A stretch of 50,000 bases of DNA, taken from Symbiodinium natans. Lineage: Eukaryota; Sar; Dinophyceae; Suessiales; Symbiodiniaceae. Numbering within the stretch: the first letter of the stretch is position 1; each line of letters begins with the position of its first letter. The position numbers and the translations under genes were made by a program. The DNA lies in the NCBI GenBank assembly GCA_905221605.1, contig CAJNDS010002523.1, positions 2,031,300 through 2,081,299 of the forward strand. Direction: 5' to 3'. The notes under the pieces were generated by a model. The model did no database searches and was not told where the DNA came from. It was given only the letters and a program-made list of their open reading frames with translations. Below, piece after piece: positions 42,801 to 49,574 of the stretch.

Positions 42801-43386
42801 GTTAGGGTTTAGGGTTTAGGGTTTAGGGTTTAGGGTTTAGGGTTTAGGGTTTAGGGTTTAGGGTTTAGGGTTTAGGGTTTAGGGTTTAGGGTTTAGGGTT
42901 TAGGGTTTAGGGTTTAGGGTTTATGGCTTAAAGTTGAGGGTTAGCATCCGCTGAGAATCCCATAAGGGGTTCAGAACAAGAATCTAAGCAACAGAAATGT
43001 TTGACTGTTTTGTTGAGAATCCGGGGGGTAGGCTTTACGGGAATTTCTGGGTTTGGCACAGAAGTTGTTAGATTTAGTGCGAGAAAAGCACTGGAACACC
43101 CTGGCCCACGAAATCATATACACGCCAATGGCTCAGAGCGGCTTTCTTGACAGTGTTAGGTACGGCTTGCCCTAAACCCGAAACCCTAAACCCTAAGGCC
43201 TAAGCCCTAAGCCCTAAGCCCTAGACCCTAAACCCTAAACCCAAAGCCCTAAGCCTTAAACCCTAAACCCGAAGCCCTAGGCCCTAAACCCTAAACCCTA
43301 AGACCCAAACCCCTGCCTAATCCCAGGAAGTCCCTCGCTTTGGCAGTCCTAGGGAGGGATTTGAAAAGTGCATGTCCGCGAAGATC
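33790..43386 (-). CDS. Calpain-like (CysPc-type) gene, 18-exon model
   Basis: Calpains are cytosolic Ca-dependent cysteine proteases with a Cys-His-Asn triad. On the minus strand a series of small exons spells out the family in order: the N-terminal Phe-x-Asp-x-x-Phe segment, Trp-Arg, the Gly-x-Trp then Val-Val-Val-Asp-Asp-x-Leu-Pro block, Glu-Phe-Trp then Glu-Lys-Ala-Tyr-Ala-Lys-Leu-His-Gly-Ser, Gly-Gly then Asp-Leu-Thr-Gly, and finally Phe-Val-Trp-Leu-x-x-x-Asp-Phe. With donors GT (7), GC (7) or GA (3) the phases agree at all 17 junctions. The segment that should carry the catalytic Cys (Gly-Asp-Cys-Trp) is absent from the model, the His region reads HYAS instead of HAYS, and the Asn-Pro-Trp-Gly motif is not intact. 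A proteolytically inactive homologue or a pseudogene is therefore possible. The 5' end and 3' end are not fixed. Confidence 0.65.
34204..34234 (-). CDS. Calpain-like gene, exon 17
   Basis: Acceptor CCTGCAACTAG, peptide AALWRAFGDR, donor GAG|GTTAAG. The Leu-Trp lies where calpains have Trp before the final block. Confidence 0.55.
34347..34399 (-). CDS. Calpain-like gene, exon 16
   Basis: Acceptor CTTTTTGGCCCTCAG, peptide LRPTSQALKLPVPNPEP, GA donor CCG|GAGGGT. Phase fits both neighbours. Confidence 0.45.
34581..34620 (-). CDS. Calpain-like gene, exon 15
   Basis: Acceptor GGGGAGCTTAG, peptide GCLSLQSPELQAP, perfect donor CCAT|GTAAGT. Confidence 0.45.
34824..34959. mobile_element. Inverted-repeat element whose arms continue into telomere arrays
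   Basis: Perfect 19-bp inverted ends (AAACCTTCATCCGACCTAG at 34824-34842 and its complement at 34941-34959) enclose about 100 bp of unique DNA. On the outside the left arm runs into CCCTAAA and the right arm into TTTAGGG, so the palindrome extends by several telomere units. It lies in an intron of the calpain-like gene. Confidence 0.75.
34955..35140 (+). repeat. TTTAGGG array
   Basis: About 26 units, nearly perfect. Confidence 0.97.
35281..35550 (-). CDS. Calpain-like gene, exon 14
   Basis: This is the longest exon, exactly 90 codons, from GTTGAG to a donor TTT|GTAACC. It starts VSEAQIIEEKEEEGVGQ, has VFALSKSLTWGHGSF where the Asn-Pro-Trp-Gly block is expected (the Asn position reads Leu if so aligned), and then VYMYISNLQNSELPGRALRL. 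A perfect 42-nt intron candidate (35442-35483: GTAAGT, CTAAC, TTTGTAG) lies in frame inside it and could be optionally removed. Confidence 0.5.
35775..35937 (+). repeat. TTTAGGG array
   Basis: About 23 units, mostly perfect, with TTTAGTG variants. Confidence 0.97.
36021..36061 (-). CDS. Calpain-like gene, exon 13
   Basis: Acceptor CCCTAAACAAG formed directly by a telomere unit, peptide SIHEPYELETDDR, donor AGG|GTTTCG. Confidence 0.5.
36065..36378 (+). repeat. Long TTTAGGG array
   Basis: About 43 units, mostly perfect, filling almost the whole intron between exons 12 and 13. Confidence 0.97.
36395..36476 (-). CDS. Calpain-like gene, exon 12 (catalytic His region)
   Basis: Acceptor CTTCTCGCGCAG, peptide RHIPMESHYASAIYRV inside 27 codons, GC donor CTG|GCAAAC. 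The His lies where calpains have His-Ala-Tyr-Ser; here the order is His-Tyr-Ala-Ser. Confidence 0.6.
36630..36950. repeat. Tandem duplication of about 185 bp
   Basis: The block running from CTTAAAAGCT through TTTAGGG units to GGACCTTAAACCCTC occurs at about 36640-36770 and again at about 36825-36950. Each copy contains a TTTAGGG-to-CCCTCAA head-to-head turn. Confidence 0.75.
37206..37269 (-). CDS. Calpain-like gene, exon 11
   Basis: Acceptor TGTGCACCGCAG, peptide FFLQDFCLFGCNVND then QEPTHR, donor AGG|GTTTAG. The LFGCNV stretch matches the family segment before the His motif. Confidence 0.6.
37369..37471 (-). CDS. Calpain-like gene, exon 10
   Basis: Acceptor TTGACCTGCAG, peptide with DFMWPCLEILGVSTIQG, donor TGGGG|GTACTA. 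Only this frame fits the phases of exons 9 and 11. Confidence 0.55.
37485..37710 (+). repeat. TTTAGGG array with TTCAGGG sub-array
   Basis: Perfect TTTAGGG units with six consecutive TTCAGGG units near 37564-37606. Confidence 0.97.
38095..38325 (+). repeat. TTTAGGG block
   Basis: Two TTTAGGG runs separated by a TTTTGGG sub-array and decayed DNA. Confidence 0.95.
38423..38560 (-). repeat. CCCTAAA array
   Basis: About 18 perfect units, inside an intron region of the calpain-like gene and head-to-head with 38095-38325. Confidence 0.97.
38600..38665 (-). CDS. Calpain-like gene, exon 9
   Basis: Acceptor CCCCAGGAG, peptide RFGTTDVAQDRLWQYLLPG, GC donor CCCG|GCCAAC. Leu-Trp-x-x-Leu is the family pattern after Asp-Leu-Thr-Gly. 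Confidence 0.6.
39273..39294 (-). CDS. Calpain-like gene, exon 8 (22-nt micro-exon)
   Basis: Acceptor ACGGACCACAG, peptide EVMTDLTG, GC donor ACAG|GCTCGC. It joins exon 7 so that Gly-Gly and Asp-Leu-Thr-Gly have the spacing seen in calpains. A longer 3' end is possible. Confidence 0.6.
39325..39402. mobile_element. Fold-back element, family A copy 4 (shortened)
   Basis: It opens GGGATGTTCCCCCATATACC plus AACTGTCCTTAATAGGGA and closes GGGGATCATCCC. The ends match family A, but the right inner arm is altered. Confidence 0.6.
40055..40185 (+). repeat. TTTAGGG array
   Basis: About 18 nearly perfect units; CCCTGAAA-type DNA and a long C run follow within 40 bases. Confidence 0.97.
40330..40440. 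repeat. AT-rich microsatellite (TATT, TATA)
   Basis: Runs of TATT, ATAT and ATAC. The Tyr/Ile/Phe-rich ORFs across it are artefacts. Confidence 0.9.
40777..40833 (-). CDS. Calpain-like gene, exon 7
   Basis: Acceptor AAAGAAGCAG, 19 codons including AYAKLHGSWQGLGGGG, GC donor GAG|GCCGTT. The peptide directly continues the Glu-Lys of exon 6 to give the family hallmark Glu-Lys-Ala-Tyr-Ala-Lys. Confidence 0.8.
41210..41310 (-). repeat. CCCTAAA array
   Basis: About 13 units including CCCTAAG variants, starting just downstream of the exon 6 donor in transcript sense. Confidence 0.95.
41332..41395 (-). CDS. Calpain-like gene, exon 6
   Basis: Acceptor TGGGGCTCAG, peptide EFWPSYSWPAIIEK, GC donor AAG|GCGGGG. 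The Phe-Trp and Ile-Glu-Lys positions agree with calpains, and the GC donor is forced by the in-phase join to exon 7. Confidence 0.75.
41401..41490 (-). repeat. CCCTAAA array
   Basis: About 12 units, nearly perfect. Confidence 0.97.
41853..41878 (-). CDS. Calpain-like gene, exon 5 (26-nt micro-exon)
   Basis: Acceptor GTGTTTCCTTCCAG, peptide HRELLVLR, GA donor CGTAG|GAAGTT. It supplies exactly the phase needed between exons 4 and 6. Confidence 0.45.
42040..42220 (+). repeat. GAGTTTAGG-type block
   Basis: Variant units such as GGGAGTTTA and GGGAGCTTA alternate with TTTAGGG. Confidence 0.85.
42460..42536 (-). CDS. Calpain-like gene, exon 4
   Basis: Acceptor ACCTCAAACAG directly after a telomere unit, peptide GVFTLRFYKHGQW then VVVDDALPFDK, GC donor AAG|GCTATG. 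This is the most diagnostic calpain block in the window. Confidence 0.85.
42725..42774 (-). CDS. Calpain-like gene, exon 3
   Basis: Acceptor TCATTCGCAG, peptide VFRGPKALNPHTPKPQ, donor CAGG|GTTTGA. Val-Phe followed by a variable stretch before exon 4 fits the family. Confidence 0.5.
42800..42925 (+). repeat. TTTAGGG array
   Basis: About 17 perfect units. Confidence 0.97.
43081..43145 (-). CDS. Calpain-like gene, exon 2
   Basis: Acceptor CTAACACTGTCAAG with a CTAAC branch-like motif, peptide HWRVYDFVGQGVPVLFS, GC donor TCTC|GCACTA. Trp-Arg then Pro-x-Leu-Phe matches the segment before the catalytic Cys in calpains. Confidence 0.55.
43323..43386 (-). CDS. Calpain-like gene, exon 1 of the model
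   Basis: Acceptor CCCTAAATCCCAG formed by a telomere unit, peptide IFADMHFSNPSLGLPKRG, GA donor TGG|GATTAG. Phe-x-Asp-x-x-Phe then Ser-Leu is the usual start of the calpain core. It begins with one base of a split codon, so at least one exon lies upstream. Confidence 0.55.
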
Positions 43387-43582
43387 CTGGGATTTAGGGT
43401 TTACGGTTAAGGGTTTAGGGGCTTAGGTCCAAACACGGTTTCGAGGTTCAGGGTTAAGGGGTTCTCTCGAAAAGAAGTAGGGGCTTGGGCTTAGGGGGTC
43501 AGGGACATTTGAGGCTTTTGACTGTTTGGGGATGGGGGTTTAGGGCTTCGGGCTTTTTTGGTTTTCGGGCCGAGGGCGTCTA

Positions 43583-43680
43583 ACATACATACATACATAC
43601 ATACATACATACATACATACATACATACATACATACATACATACATACATACATACATACATACATACATACATACGTAC

Positions 43681-43723
<43 letters not shown>

Positions 43724-43779
43724 CATGTATATGTACAGACAGAGAGTGAGAGAGTGAGTCTGAGAGAGAGAGAGAGAAA

Positions 43780-43867
<88 letters not shown>

Positions 43868-43870
43868 AAT
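43583..43870. repeat. Compound microsatellite (CATA)n-(TA)n-(GAAA)n
   Basis: About 28 CATA units (43584-43694), about 13 TA units to about 43720, then after 60 bases about 25 GAAA units (43780-43869). ORFs of Met-Tyr-Val-Cys, Ile-His-Thr-Tyr, Ser-Phe-Phe-Leu and Lys-Glu-Arg-Lys are translations of these units. Confidence 0.98.
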
Positions 43871-43938
43871 AAAGAGAGAGCGAGAAAGAGTAAAAACACC
43901 CAAAGCGTAAGCAAATCTACTCAGCACCCAACCCTTGC

Positions 43939-43974
43939 ATGCATTCGAGAATTTCAGCAGGCTTCTTCAAAGAC
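43939..43974 (-). CDS. Possible upstream exon of the calpain-like gene
   Basis: Acceptor AACTTTGACAG, peptide SLKKPAEILEC, GC donor GCAT|GCAAGG. The ending phase matches exon 1. There is no diagnostic motif. Confidence 0.35.
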
Positions 43975-44157
43975 CTGTCAAAGTTTAACGCGACAAGTCG
44001 ATCAGCGGCTCTTACCCCTGGAACCTTGAGACCCAAAGCCCCTCCGCAAGGCCTTTCAGAGTTCTACATCCTTTCAGTGTTTCAGGTTTAGAGCTTGGGG
44101 TTGAGGGCCTTGACCCCAACCCCAAACCTGAGGACAGAAACCTTGCGCCGGCTCCCT

Positions 44158-44275
44158 GCCCTAAACCCTAAACCTCCTAAACCCTAAACCCTAAACCCTA
44201 AACCCTAAACCCTAAACCCTAAACCCTAAACCCTAAACCCTAAACCCTAAACCCTAAACCCTAAACCCTAACCCT
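44158..44275 (-). repeat. CCCTAAA array
   Basis: About 15 nearly perfect units. Confidence 0.97.
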
Positions 44276-44341
44276 ACCCCCGCCCACCACCCCTCTCATT
44301 CTAGAGGTGAGTGGGCGCCGTCGAGCGCTCAGCGAGACCAC

Positions 44342-44371
44342 GCAGGCCCGATCTAGGCTGATCGGGCCTGC
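44342..44371. other. Perfect 12-bp-stem hairpin
   Basis: GCAGGCCCGATC, a 6-base loop, then the exact complement. Shorter inverted repeats lie beside it. The function is unknown. Confidence 0.6.
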
Positions 44372-44467
44372 AGGCACACCCCTGAAGGGGTCGCCTAGCT
44401 TGGTCGCCAAGCATAGTCTCTAGTATATTATATTACCCTAAAACGAGCCTTTGCTCGCGGGAGGTGT

Positions 44468-44575
44468 CCCCTAAACCCTCCCAGTAAGCAGGGGCGCCCC
44501 TAAACCCTCCCAGTAGGCAGGGGGGACCCAAAACCCTCCAGTAGGCAGGGGGTCGAACCTTTCCAGTACGCGGTC
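44468..44575 (+). repeat. Tandem repeat, about 33 bp, containing CCTAAACCCTCC
   Basis: Four decaying copies of CCTAAACCCTCCCAGTAGGC plus AGGGG. Confidence 0.8.
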
Positions 44576-44874
44576 CAAAAACGAGGAAAGTCCTTGCGGG
44601 GGCCAGCCCCGCGACCTTTTCACAGCCTAATTTTGGTCAAGGGGGGGTCGCATTTTTCCATCTTCAAAGCAAAACAGTATTGGAGACCCCCCCCTTGGTC
44701 AAAACTCTGACCCCCTTTGAAGGGAAGTTTGCCTTCACAATGGAGCTTTTTTGTGCCAAGCCGAGCCTCTGTGGGCTCCAGACCATTTCTTTGCCTTGGG
44801 GGCCCCCGCGGGACGGTTGTCCCGGGGCCCCCGCAAAAAAGGTTGCACTGGGGCGTTCCGGGCCGTCCAGAAGA

Positions 44875-45600
44875 GGAGGCCCTGCGGCGAAGACATCCCC
44901 TAGCGTAGAACCTGAACTTTGTCCTGAAGGCACCTTTCTAGCAACAGGTCTTTCGCCATGCAGCCTTGACATTCCGGCATAGAGAATACAAACACTTCTA
45001 GACATGACGTTCCGAAGGCAGCTTTCTGCAACAGGTCTTTCGCCACGCAGCCTTGACATTCCGGCATAGGGAATACAAACAATGAGAAGCCCTCCGGCCG
45101 AAGACGTCCCCCAACGCAAAACCTGAATTTCCTCTCGCAAGCTTCTAGACACACACCGGCATAGAGAATAAAAACAATGAGAAGGCCCTCCGGCCGAAGA
45201 CGTCCCCCAGCACAAAACCTGGATTTTCTCCTGCAAGTTTCTAGACATGACTTTCACAAGGCACCTTTCTAGCAACAAGTCTTTCGCCATGCAGCCTTGA
45301 CACTCCGGCGTAGAGAACAGAAACAATGAGAAGGCCCTCCGGCCGAAGACGTCCCCCAGCGCAAAACCTGAATTTTCTCCTGCAAGCTTCTAGACATGAC
45401 TTTCACAAGGCACCTTTCGAACAACAGGTCTTTCACCGTGCGCCCACAGCGCAAAATCTGACTTTTCTGCCGGGGTTCACTTCCACTGTCTTTTTCAAGG
45501 CATAGAGAATAAAACCAATGAGAAGGCCATCCGGCCGAAGACGTCCCCCAACGCAACATCTGAATTTTCTCTCAGGAGGTTCTATTTCTAAGGCAGCTTC
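44875..45600 (-). repeat. Tandem repeat block, five units of about 90-190 bp
   Basis: The segment GGCCCTCCGGCCGAAGACGT plus CCCCCAGCGCAAAACCTGAA occurs near 44880, 45085, 45180, 45330 and 45520, separated by variable parts that also repeat (CAACAGGTCTTTCGCC, TAGACATGACTTTCACAAGG). On the minus strand the units can be read as ECQGCMAKDLLLERCLVKVM and EKIQVLRWGTSSAGG, with frame changes between copies; the 220-codon ORF is one such reading. It may be an expressed repeat, a decayed element or a pseudogene cluster. No known domain. Confidence 0.6.
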
Positions 45601-45819
45601 TTAGATGTTACCATGTAGCAAGGCATCTTCATAGCAAATTTCGTAACATCAAGAAACATATTGGATACTAGTCCGAAGTACAGCATTGAGTGCAGGAGTG
45701 TTTGAATGTGGGCTGGCTTTGGTTCGGCTGGCTCTGGTTTGTTTCGCTGCAAGTAGTGTTTGGGTGGCCTTGGGGTGGGCACGTCTGCACACAACTGCGT
45801 ACAGCTGACCCGTGCTGCA

Positions 45820-45930
45820 CCCTAAACCCTAAACCCTAAACCCTAAACCCTAAACCCTAAACCCTAAACCCTAAACCCTAAACCCTAAACCCTAAACCCT
45901 AAACCCTAAACCCTAAACCCTAAACCCTAA
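45820..45930 (-). repeat. CCCTAAA array
   Basis: About 16 perfect units. Confidence 0.97.
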
Positions 45931-46129
45931 ACCCTCCCCCCTCCATGCGCCAAGGCTCTGCCCAATGAGCCACGGCTTCATCGCCAAGGCTTGCAGCCCG
46001 GCGGCCTCTCAACAGGGCCCCTAAACCCTTAACCTTAAACCCTAAACCCTAAACCCTAAACCCCAAACAGTAAACCCTAAACAGTAAACCCTAAGCCCTA
46101 AGCCCTAAACCCCTAAGCCCCAAAACCCT

Positions 46130-46246
46130 AGCTCCCCGCGGAGGGATGAAGATTTTCGATGCCAGGGGCACTTCTGGGGCCTTTAGAGGCCTCGACAGCA
46201 CGAAATTCATGAGAAGAAAGAACCCCCGCTGAACTCCAAGAACCAC
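46130..46246 (-). CDS. Candidate exon, unknown protein
   Basis: After TGGAGTTCAG the minus strand reads RGFFLLMNFVLSRPLKAPEV then PLASKIFIPPRGA. It has hydrophobic N-terminal character; no family recognised. Confidence 0.35.
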
Positions 46247-46249
46247 AGC

Positions 46250-46385
46250 TTAGGGTTTGGAGTTTAGGGTTTAGGGTTTAGGGTTGAGGGTTTAGGGTCT
46301 AGGGTTTAGGGTTGAGGGTTTAGGGTTTCGGGTTTGGGGTTTGGGGTTTGGGGTTTGGGGTTTGGGGTTTGGGGTTTCGGGTTTG
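46250..46385 (+). repeat. TTTAGGG then TTTGGGG array
   Basis: Canonical units followed by about seven perfect TTTGGGG units. Confidence 0.95.
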
Positions 46386-46499
46386 GGGCATCTAGGTTGT
46401 GTTGGGTTGCGCTGGGGGCGGGGGGAGGGGGAATATGGGGGAATACGGCGCAATTCTGCTAAACCCTAGACCCTCAACCCTAAACCCCAAACCCTAAAC

Positions 46500-47190
46500 C
46501 CTAAACCCCCTGACCCTACACCCCAGGGACCAAGGGAGGGATCCTTATAAGGGACCGTAGGAGTTATTTAGGGGTTGTTTGGGGGCTACTTGGGTATATA
46601 GGGACGATATAAAAAACATGATATATATATATATAGAGAGAGAGAGAAAGAGAAAGGGCTTATATGGGGGATTAAGGGCCCCTTCTAGGGGTGCCTCCTT
46701 CTACCCCTTCATGCACCCTCAACCCTAAGCCCGAAACCCTATCACCTGAAGCCGCCCCCAGCTTTCTGGGTTTAGGAGTACCCAGGGGCTTAGGACTGAG
46801 GAGCCCCCAAGACCTTTTCAGAGTTCAAGGGACTCCGGCGGCAGGCTGAGAATCGTTTTCGAAGACCCTGAACCTCTAAAACTCGAAGCGTTTAACGTTT
46901 CGGCAGCTTCGGGTGATAAGTTTTGAAGCTTAGGGCATAGGCGGCAATAGGAGTTGGCAAGGTTTTAGGTGTCCAAGTGGGTGGGTTTGGAGCTTAGGCG
47001 GCTTAAGAAACCTGGTTTTGGCAGTTTAGTGCTTGCGGCTCTCGAGTCTAGGACATAGCCAGGTCGCAAGGTAAAAGTTCTCAAGGGCGCCCTGGTACAC
47101 GCGGCCCGCGCGGGGTCTTGGTGTGGGCGAGGGGGGGGGGGGGGGGCAGTCGGAAGGGTTTGGGGCTTCGGCGCTGGGGTTTGGAGGGTT
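46500..47190. other. Mostly unique DNA with small repeats, no gene recognised
   Basis: Contains a (TA)n-(GA)n microsatellite (46620-46655) and a poly-G run (47130-47147). One minus-strand stretch near 47050-47115 reads GALENFYLATWLCP after a good acceptor and may be an exon. Confidence 0.4.
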
Positions 47191-47209
47191 TTAGGGTTTA
47201 GAGTTTAGG

Positions 47210-47310
47210 GCTTAGGGCTTAGGGTTTAGGGTTAGGGTTTAGGGTTTAGGGTTTAGGGTTTAGGGTTTAGGGTTTAGGGTTTAGGGTTTAGGGTTTAGGG
47301 TCTAGGGTTT
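47210..47310 (+). repeat. TTTAGGG array
   Basis: About 14 units, nearly perfect. Confidence 0.97.
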
Positions 47311-47454
47311 AGGGGGAGTTGCTTCAGGATCTGAGTGTGCGTGGTGGGCCCTCATCTACAGACAGAGACCATGAGACCCTAGCCCTAAACCTTGAAAGGC
47401 TCCTCGACTTTTCCCATTCGTAGCACAAAAGGTCAAGACTTGAGTTTTAGGGTT

Positions 47455-47592
47455 GACGGTTTAGGGTTTAGGGTTTAGGGTTTACGGTTTAGGGTTTAGG
47501 GTTTAGGGTTTAGGGTTTAGGGTTTAGGGTTTAGGGGTTTAGGGTTTAGGGTTTAGGGCTTAGGGCTTAGGGCTTAGGGCTTAGGGCTTAGG
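47455..47592 (+). repeat. TTTAGGG then CTTAGGG array
   Basis: Canonical units end in five CTTAGGG units. Confidence 0.95.
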
Positions 47593-47653
47593 GACTCTGT
47601 TCTCCAGATCCTCCCAAGGTCTGGATGTTCTGGCTCCAGAGAGTCCACGACGT
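47592..47653 (-). CDS. Candidate exon, unknown protein
   Basis: A very strong pyrimidine-rich acceptor (TTGCTCGCTTGCTGCTAG) is followed by NVVDSLEPEHPDLGRIWRTE. The + strand is also open, but its splice signals are weaker. Confidence 0.4.
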
Positions 47654-47723
47654 TCTAGCAGCAAGCGAGCAAAAAAACCCTAAACCCTAAACCCTAAACC
47701 CTAAACCCTAAACCCTAAACCAA

Positions 47724-47829
47724 TCAATTCTTGGCAGCTCGTTTCTCCAATGCGAAATTCAGCAAGTCGTCTTCTATGAGGGTTCCGGCAGCCGCTCTGG
47801 CATTTTTGAGCTTCTTTGTCCGCTTTGAC
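47724..47829 (-). CDS. Candidate terminal exon, unknown protein
   Basis: After TTTCGAAACAG the minus strand reads SKRTKKLKNARAAAGTLIED then DLLNFALEKRAAKN and a TGA stop. It is a basic, helix-rich C-terminus; no family recognised. Confidence 0.45.
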
Positions 47830-48184
47830 CTGTTTCGAAATCCTACCTAAACCCTAAACCCTAAACCCTAAACCCTAAACCCTAAACCCTAAACCCTAAA
47901 CCCTAAACCCTAAACCTGCCCACATGCGCTCAGAGCCAACCCAACAGACCCAGCAGTACTTTTCCACAAGACTTTGTGCCTCTCTGCGCTGGGTACTGGG
48001 ATCATGGTGCAGGGTTTAGGACCCCCAAACTCGAAATCCTAAACCCTAAACCCTAAACCCCAAACCCTAAACCAATTGTGGGTTTGTACGGTTTAGAAGC
48101 CGGCGCTCCTCCGTTGAGCAGCTCCTACCCGCACACGCCTACATCAGCCTTGCAAAGATCTTTGAGGGCTTCGTGAGGACTGAG

Positions 48185-48303
48185 GGTTTAGGGTTTAGGG
48201 TTCAGGGTTTAGGGTTTAGGGTTTAGGGTTCAGGGTTCAGGGTTCAGGGTTCAGGGTTCAGGGTTCAGGGTTCAGGGTTCAGGGTTCAGGGTTCAGGGTT
48301 CAG
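48185..48303 (+). repeat. TTTAGGG then TTCAGGG array
   Basis: Four canonical units followed by about eleven TTCAGGG units. Confidence 0.97.
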
Positions 48304-48402
48304 CATCTCAAGTTCAAGCATGAACTAGCTAAGCTCGCGACTTCGGATGGGATGTCTACCCACCCACCCTTCGGATCCCATAACATTAGAAAAATGCATA
48401 AG
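48304..48402 (+). CDS. Candidate exon, strand uncertain
   Basis: On + exactly 33 codons lie between GGTTCAG and a donor AAG|GTTCAC, beginning HLKFKHELAKLATSDGMST. The minus strand is also open (LMLWDPKGGWVDIPSEVASL). No family recognised. Confidence 0.3.
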
Positions 48403-48411
48403 GTTCACTCC

Positions 48412-48483
48412 TAAACCCTAAACCCTAAACCCTAAACCCTAAACCCTAAACCCTAAACCCTAAACCCTAAACCCTAAACCCTA
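48412..48483 (-). repeat. CCCTAAA array
   Basis: Ten perfect units. Confidence 0.97.
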
Positions 48484-48604
48484 GGCTCCAGACATTATGG
48501 TTCCAAACCTCAAACCTGGAATGTGATATTTCCCCTGAAACCCTGAACGAAGCCTTGTGCCTTGTCTACGAATGACCTTCAGGTCAAAATATACCAGGTA
48601 AGAG

Positions 48605-48880
48605 ACGTTTAGGGTTTAGGGTTTAGGGTTTAGGGTTTAGGGTTTAGGGTTTAGGGTTTAGGGTTTAGGGTTTAGGGTTTAGGGTTTAGGGTTTAGGGTT
48701 TAGGGTTTAGGGTTTAGGGTTTAGGGTTTAGGGTTTAGGGTTTAGGGTTTATGTTTTAGGGTTTAGGTTTTAGGGTTTAGGGTTTAGGGTTTAGGGTTTA
48801 GGGTTTAGGGTTTAGGGTTTAGGGTTTAGGGTTTAGGGTTTAGGGTTTAGGGTTTAGGGTTTAGGGTTTAGGGTTTAGGG
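48605..48880 (+). repeat. Long TTTAGGG array
   Basis: About 39 units, nearly perfect, with two disrupted units near 48750-48770. Confidence 0.98.
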
Positions 48881-49179
48881 GGCTTGAGGGGTTTTGGGAT
48901 GTTGCTGGGGTTTTTGGGAGGAGTTAGGCTTTAAGGGTTTTGGGGCTTAGGGAATTAGGGGTTTATGTTTGCAGGCTTTAAGAACCCTAAACCCTAAACC
49001 CTAAACCCTAAAGCCTAAACCCTAACCCTAAACCCTAAACCCTAAAACCAGGGCTTTAAGGGTTTGGGGGCTCATGATTTGGGAGTTTGGCCTTCTCGGG
49101 CTCCATGTAGGGGATTGGGGTCTTAGGGGTTTACAGGTTGAGTGTAGGGATTTGGGGGTTTAAGGTTGAAGGTACAGGG

Positions 49180-49500
49180 CTTTGGGTTTAGGGTTTAGGG
49201 TTTAGGGTTTAGGGTTTAGGGTTTAGGGTTTAGGGTTTAGGGTTTAGGGTTTAGGGTTTAGGGTTTAGGGTTTAGGGTTTAGGGTTTAGGGTTTATAGGG
49301 TTTAGGGTTTAGGGTTTAGTTTGAGGGTTTAGGGTTTAGGGTTTAGGGTTTAGGGTTTAGGGTTTAGGGTTTAGGGTTTAGGGTTTAGGGTTTAGTGTTA
49401 GGGTTTAGGGTTTAGGGTTTAGGATTTAGGATTTAGGGTTTAGGGTTTAGGGTTTTGGGTTTTGGGTTTAGGGTTTAGGGTTTAGGGTTTAGGGTTTAGG
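49180..49500 (+). repeat. Long TTTAGGG array
   Basis: About 45 units, interrupted by TTTATAGGG, TTTAGTTTGAGGG and TTTTGGG variants. Confidence 0.98.
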
Positions 49501-49574
49501 ACCTGCCACGTGTTTCGGTTTTTCGTTGGGTGTTTTTTGCTTCCAGGGCCTTTTCTTACTTGCAAGGCAATCTC

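Noticed and set aside
43491-44029. ORFs of 63-124 codons on both strands
   Set aside because: They are translations of the (CATA), (TA) and (GAAA) microsatellites.
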